Assembly (NCBI GenBank): GCA_021209875.1
Contig: JAGYVD010000008.1
Span: forward strand, 496,001 to 560,000
Length of the DNA stretch: 64,000 bases
From: Rosellinia necatrix
Taxonomy: Eukaryota; Ascomycota; Sordariomycetes; Xylariales; Xylariaceae
Direction: 5' to 3'
Shown piece after piece: positions 59,934 through 64,000 of this stretch; within the stretch, counting starts at the first letter, position 1, and each line of letters begins with the position of its first letter. The position numbers and the translations under genes were made by a program. The notes under the pieces are model-generated. The model saw nothing but the letters and a program-made list of their open reading frames with translations, ran no database searches and was not told the DNA's origin.

Positions 59934-61003
59934 TTAGTAGAATAAGAGCTGCAACGGCCGCTCGGACTCCGTATACTTCTCCTTAAACTCGGGCCGGGAC
60001 AACCAACGCACAAGAGGGATCATGGTCTCCTTCATGTCCATGATTCCCCTCTTCTTTTGGTCGATATGCGATGCATCCACCACGAGTCGTTCCAGCTTGT
60101 CTAACTTCAGTGCGCCTGATATTTTATGTTAGCCTCAGCTTCGGACGAGCTGTGCCATAAAAAGACTTACCACTATCAACCAAATCATTCAGCCTCATTG
60201 GGGTCCCTACCGAAACTCCTGTTCGGTGAGTCTCCAGGAACTTCTTGGATTCTTCGATCTTGATATGCTTCGCGAACTACTCGACGTGTCAGCCCCGGCA
60301 ATCCCGAACCAAAATTTAGGGGGGAAACGAGTTAAGGTTTTTTTTTTTTTTTGTGTAAAACGTACAAGCTTCCCCACGGTGATCTTCTTCGACTGGTACT
60401 TCCTGACGGCCCTCACGAGCTCGGCCGCCCTCAGCCCGGCGCCCGTCACGACGATGGTGTGCGGCGCGCCGTTCTCCTCGGGGGCGTCCCCGAGCGCGCC
60501 CGGGTCCGCGGCGTGCGCCTCCAGGAACGCCGGTAGGTTCGACAGGTTCCGCGGCGCCGAGAATGAACTCGAGTCTATGATTGCGTTCGCTGTTTTTTTT
60601 TTTTTGCCTCCTCGGTTAGTCTTCGGCAGCGTAATTCTCGTCACTACTAACTACTACTACTACTTACTACTACTACCCCGGACGATGAATGAAAGAGAAA
60701 AAAAAAAAAAACTCACGTGAAATGTCCAGAGTAGAGAGCTCCGCGGGCTTCAGGTCGGTGCCGAACCGTCGCGTCTTCTGGGCCAGATGGTCGGCAAGCA
60801 GCATGCTGTCGAGGAAGGCGATCTTCTTGTTGAGGCCGGCCTCGAGGTCGAGGTCGAGGTCGAGGTCGAGGTCGGCCCGGCCGAAGGCCGTCGTCCTCTT
60901 CCGCTTCCGAGAACCGCCGCCGTCATCTTCACGGGCTCGCTTTTTGGACTTGGCCGCCTTGGGAGCCGGGTTTCTGGTTGGTTTGGCGGTCTGCGTCGGG
61001 GCC

Positions 61004-61005
<2 letters not shown>
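59934..61005 (-). CDS. CMS1: Cms1-type 90S pre-ribosome factor
   Basis: Small nucleolar protein with a degenerate DEAD-box-helicase-like fold, associated in yeast with early 90S/U3 particles. Four exons on the minus strand: 61005-60717, 60589-60366, 60276-60171 and 60115-59934; 266 residues. The N-terminus is basic, nuclear-localisation-like ('KKRARED', 'SRKRKRTT'), followed by a '(DL)5' repeat. The family core is 'LPAFLEAH', 'PHTIVVTGAGLRAAELVRAV', 'GVSVGTPMRLNDLVDSG', 'LERLVVDASHIDQKKRGIMD' and 'PLVRWLSRPEF'. The exact ATP-binding Walker A of true helicases is absent, as usual for Cms1. Introns are 127, 89 and 55 bp; introns 1 and 2 carry long T/A runs. Exon 2 is GC-rich. It shares a 1.56-kb upstream region with the NOP6-like gene. 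Confidence 0.92.
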
Positions 61006-61038
<33 letters not shown>

Positions 61039-62567
61039 AGGTGGTCTGCCGCTTTTTATTTCCCTTTTTTCCCCTCTTTCTCTATCTTCCCCCTTTTTTT
61101 TTATTTTTTATTTTATTTTTTTATTTTAGTTAGGTCGTTAAGTTGCAAAAAAGTCTTGACGCCGTTGAATGCGAGCTAGTTATGGAAGAGAATGCAGGTA
61201 ACGTTGAAATTCAAGGTTGGATAAATGCAAATGTTTAACAAGGATTTCATGCGGGAAGATAAAAAGCTAGAACGATATGTATTTATCGAGTGTTTGACTC
61301 CAATGGGCAAAATATGGATGCAGCTTCCACGGCCCCCTACACAAGTACCTATCTACCCCACCATACCATGAAGAGTGGTAGCTACCTACTTACATAATAA
61401 CTGCCCCGCGATACATGCCGATAAGTCAGATGAGGTATCGTACGTCTTTGATGATCACATTCAGGCTAGTAACTAGTATTCATTATGTACAAAGCATTCC
61501 AACTAACCTCTTGCTACTAGGTAGGTTAACTCTGCATTTCCCAATAGGGCTATTCCCCGGATCTCTGGAAGACCGCTTCTGGATGATGGCGTTTGATCCC
61601 GCGAGGTCTAGACTAGGTTCCAGGAAGACAATTGACCTTTTTTTTTCGGGAGAGACGGGAGTGAGATATATGAAACTCCCGAGCTTCTGCTAGTCCGCCC
61701 CCCTCCCCTCCCATCATGCTTTACATGCGGTGATTTACGTCCTGATCCGTCTACACTACACTATTTCCCTGATATAACGTGGGAGTCATATGTACATACA
61801 TACATACATATGCCCCTAGTCCTTGACATTTAGGTTGGTAGCTTCGGCTTATTCGGCAGTGCCACTCCTCATTGATCGCACTACACTAGAAAGACCCTTC
61901 ATGCGAAGGGGAAGGGGAAGGGGAGGGGGGGATTGATTTCTCACCTATCTATCTACCTAAGGTACTTAGAGGTAGGTACATATATGTACTACACCTGCTA
62001 AGACGTGGAGTTGTAATGTATGAGCGGGTACACCGCAGAGCGAGAAAGTGGTGCCACAACGCTCGGGATTACCTTGGATGAGGGCATCTAGGGTAGGTAG
62101 TGACGATGGTTAGTCTGGGTTACCTAATGCAAGCTTGTTATGTAGATAAGGTACCTACCTACCCACCTACCTGTATGGCGGTACTTTAGGTACTGGAGCT
62201 CGAAGCGACTAATGCCGCGGGAGAGGTGTATGCAACTAACCAAGTACTACCCCACCCGGTCGCATAACAAGCCCATGATGGCCCCACTAAAATTTTCTGT
62301 TGGCCTTGGGGTGCTTGCCATGTCTACTTACTTAGGTTATTTGTTTGTTTCTACTTGACAAGAAAGTTATCGTCGTCGAAAACCCCCCGACCGTTCAAAT
62401 CGAACCGAAAAGCTGACGTTGGCGCGCACGCTGCCCCGATATCGACTATCCATCGCTCTCGTTGCCTACAGGTTTTGTCAAATTTCCTCGACGAGACTTC
62501 GTCGAGTGGTCTCGTGTATTATTGATCAAAACCAACCCATCCTCTCTTCGAAAAAAAAAAAAAAAAT
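61006..62567. other. Divergent spacer between CMS1 and the NOP6-like gene
   Basis: Both start codons face away from this 1.56-kb stretch, so it must hold both promoters. A (GAT)n run (61005-61038) directly abuts the CMS1 start. T-rich sequence follows at 61065-61125. TACCTACC/AGGTAGGT tracts lie at 61950-61980 and 62090-62190. An A run (62551-62566) sits immediately before the ATG at 62568. No gene is seen. Confidence 0.6.
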
Positions 62568-63695
62568 ATGTCTTCCTCCAGAAAACGGAAGCCGCATGGC
62601 GACGATGAACCCACCATTGCCACGGCAGCAGCGACAGTCACGGACGCCTCGAACACGAAGAGGAGGAGACTAAGTGCCGCCGGGGGGGAGGACGAGGAGA
62701 CGGCCAGACTTGAGCGGAAGCAGAAGAAGGCTGCGAAGCTCGAGAGGAAAAAGATGAAGAAGGACAAGAAGGAGAAGAAGAATAAGGGCATCGCTGATGA
62801 AGAGGAGGGAGGAACGCCGGCGGGAGCCCAAGGGGACGTGGAAGAAGAAGAAGAAGAAGAAGAAGAAGAAGAAGCAGCAGACCTAAAGGAAACGAAAGCA
62901 GACACGACAGCCGCCGACCCCACCGCTGTCATCCCGTCCAAGAAAAGCAAGAAAGACAAGGGACAGAAGAAGCCGTCCAGAACAACAGAGACAGAGACAA
63001 AAACAGAGATGACCGCAGAGGATCCCTCGGCCGACGCCGACGCCGACGCCGAAGCAGAAGCAGAAGCAGACGCCAAGAAGCGCTTCATAGTGTTCGTGGG
63101 CAACCTGCCGTACAGCGCGACGCCGGCGCAGATAACGGAGCACTTCGCGTCGGTGCACCCGACGTCGGTGCGCCTGCTGCACCGCAGGGACGACCCCTCG
63201 CGCTCCCGCGGCGTCGCCTTCGTCGAGTTCGCCCGCTACGACCACATGAAGACGGCCCTGAAGCTGTTCCATCACAGTACCTTTAAGACCACCTCTACCA
63301 CCACCTCCTCCTCCTCTTCCTCTACCCCTAGCAGTGGTAGCGGCGGTAGAGAAGATCAAAGGCGCGGAGGACGCGGTAACGGCAACCGTCCCCGCAAGGC
63401 CTGGGAGGGTGGGGAGGGGAAGGAGGAGCGCCGCATCAACGTCGAGCTGACGGCCGGCGGCGGCGGCAACACCGAGTTCCGCAAGGAGCGCATCCGCGCC
63501 AAGAACGAGAAGCTCAACGAGGAGCGCGCCCGCCGCGCCCGGGAGGAGGCCCGCGCCAGGGACAAGAAGGAGAGGCTGAAGGCCGGGAAGGCCGGGAAGG
63601 GAACCGGCGAGGGAGGAGAGGAGGAGGAGGAGAAGGCGAGTGAGGCAGATGCTGTGCATCCGAGTAGGCGGGGACGGGTTCCTGGTTCGACATGA
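62568..63695 (+). CDS. NOP6: Nop6-like nucleolar RRM protein
   Basis: RNA-binding protein linked to 40S ribosomal subunit assembly. Single exon, 375 residues. The N-terminus is Lys-rich ('KKAAKLERKKMKKDKKEKKN'), followed by an uninterrupted Glu run (about 92-102) and Ala/Asp-Glu repeats (155-168). The single RRM spans about 172-239, with RNP2 'IVFVGNLP' (174-181) and RNP1 'SRGVAFVEF' (213-221). After a Ser/Thr linker comes the Nop6-type tail 'RRINVELTAGGGGNTEFR' followed by 'KERIRAKNEKLNEERARR', diagnostic for this family. GC-rich in its second half. The coding GAA and GCCGAC microsatellites suggest length variation between strains. The ATG lies directly after a 15-A tract. Confidence 0.92.
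   Translation: MSSSRKRKPHGDDEPTIATAAATVTDASNTKRRRLSAAGGEDEETARLERKQKKAAKLERKKMKKDKKEKKNKGIADEEEGGTPAGAQGDVEEEEEEEEEEEAADLKETKADTTAADPTAVIPSKKSKKDKGQKKPSRTTETETKTEMTAEDPSADADADAEAEAEADAKKRFIVFVGNLPYSATPAQITEHFASVHPTSVRLLHRRDDPSRSRGVAFVEFARYDHMKTALKLFHHSTFKTTSTTTSSSSSSTPSSGSGGREDQRRGGRGNGNRPRKAWEGGEGKEERRINVELTAGGGGNTEFRKERIRAKNEKLNEERARRAREEARARDKKERLKAGKAGKGTGEGGEEEEEKASEADAVHPSRRGRVPGST
62837..62875 (+). repeat. (GAA)n coding trinucleotide run
   Basis: In-frame GAA/GAG repeat inside the NOP6-like gene, encoding the Glu run. It can change length without breaking the frame. Confidence 0.9.
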
Positions 63696-64000
63696 TCATA
63701 TACTATAAACCCCCCCCCTTCCCTCCCCCCCTTCCCCCATTCTCCCTCTCCTTCTCCCTGTCCCTCGCGAGAGAGTGTGTGTCAAGGGGGGCGACAAGGG
63801 ATTAGATTCTCTCGAACCACTATTAATCAATCACCCAAAGTAAATTTTTAAGCGGCGAAAGTTGAGAGCTTTTTGTCCATAATACTTACAAAAGCCCCTC
63901 TCACCCTCCCCGCCCCCCTCCCATCTCATATTATAAATTATTAAATCATGTATGGATGGATGGAAACTGTCTGTCAACGCACGATAAAATGTTTGTAGCT
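63696..64000. other. 3' flank of the NOP6-like gene
   Basis: C/T-rich runs (63705-63760) are followed by AT-rich sequence to the window end. No gene seen; it is too short to judge what follows. Confidence 0.6.

Noticed and set aside
62883..63659. 258-codon minus frame antisense to the NOP6-like gene
   Set aside because: Shadow of a GC-rich, Glu/Lys-rich gene; translates to Leu/Gly/Val-rich low complexity.
1..64000. CRISPR array, bacterial operon, mobile element with intact ends, or secondary-metabolite cluster
   Set aside because: No spaced direct repeats, no prokaryotic gene arrangement, no intact transposase or integrase, and no backbone synthase gene were seen.

Overview
The window is nuclear DNA of a filamentous ascomycete (Pezizomycotina, probably Sordariomycetes). 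Genes are split by short introns, mostly 46-95 bp, with GT(A/T)(A/T)G-type donors, CTAAC/CTGAC-like branch sites and TAG/CAG acceptors. The gene set is eukaryotic and typical of moulds: Mediator, a Mec1/ATR kinase, EMC1, a CFEM-GPI protein and an NLR-type PNP-NACHT-ankyrin relic. Spacers are long and rich in microsatellites, homopolymer A/T runs and AGGT/ACCT tetranucleotide tracts. The class assignment rests on remembered resemblance of proteins, not on a search.

Layout. 0.7-2.7 kb: MED17 (+). 3.4-5.1 kb: broken membrane-protein gene (+). 7.8-9.5 kb: Arg/Glu-rich DUF8035-type gene (-). 10.56-11.24 kb: AT-only island that looks RIP-mutated. 13.6-14.75 kb: NC2-beta/Dr1 (-). 16.2-17.3 kb: short-chain dehydrogenase (-). 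19.9-20.5 kb: hypothetical gene (-). 24.3-24.7 kb: COX16 (-), head to head with the Mec1/ATR-family kinase at 25.2-33.2 kb (+, 11 exons). 34.9-36.5 kb: PARP-type zinc-finger protein (+). 37.6-40.8 kb: EMC1 (+). 41.5-45.2 kb: degenerate accessory zone with a 30-bp minisatellite and a decayed PNP-NACHT-ankyrin gene. 46.7-48.4 kb: CorA-like transporter (-). 50.4-52.3 kb: secreted multicopper oxidase (-). 56.4-57.4 kb: hypothetical gene (-). 58.9-59.6 kb: CFEM-GPI protein (+). 59.9-61.0 kb: CMS1 (-), divergent from the NOP6-like RRM gene at 62.6-63.7 kb (+).

Most genes are unrelated housekeeping genes (transcription, DNA-damage signalling, ER membrane insertion, mitochondrial assembly, ribosome biogenesis). 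I see no biosynthetic cluster, no CRISPR and no intact transposon. CMS1 and NOP6 both act in small-subunit ribosome assembly and share one upstream region.

The points I would look at again are: three GC-AG introns among about 29 introns inferred in the intact genes; two single-base frame breaks inside G/C homopolymers near the starts of otherwise conserved genes (the kinase and COX16); the stepwise decay of the NLR gene at its own poly-T and poly-A tracts; a 30-bp minisatellite that reads as a decapeptide repeat; and abrupt GC-rich patches inside genes. Exon borders were worked out by hand from splice motifs and reading phase; phases close in every gene given as intact.
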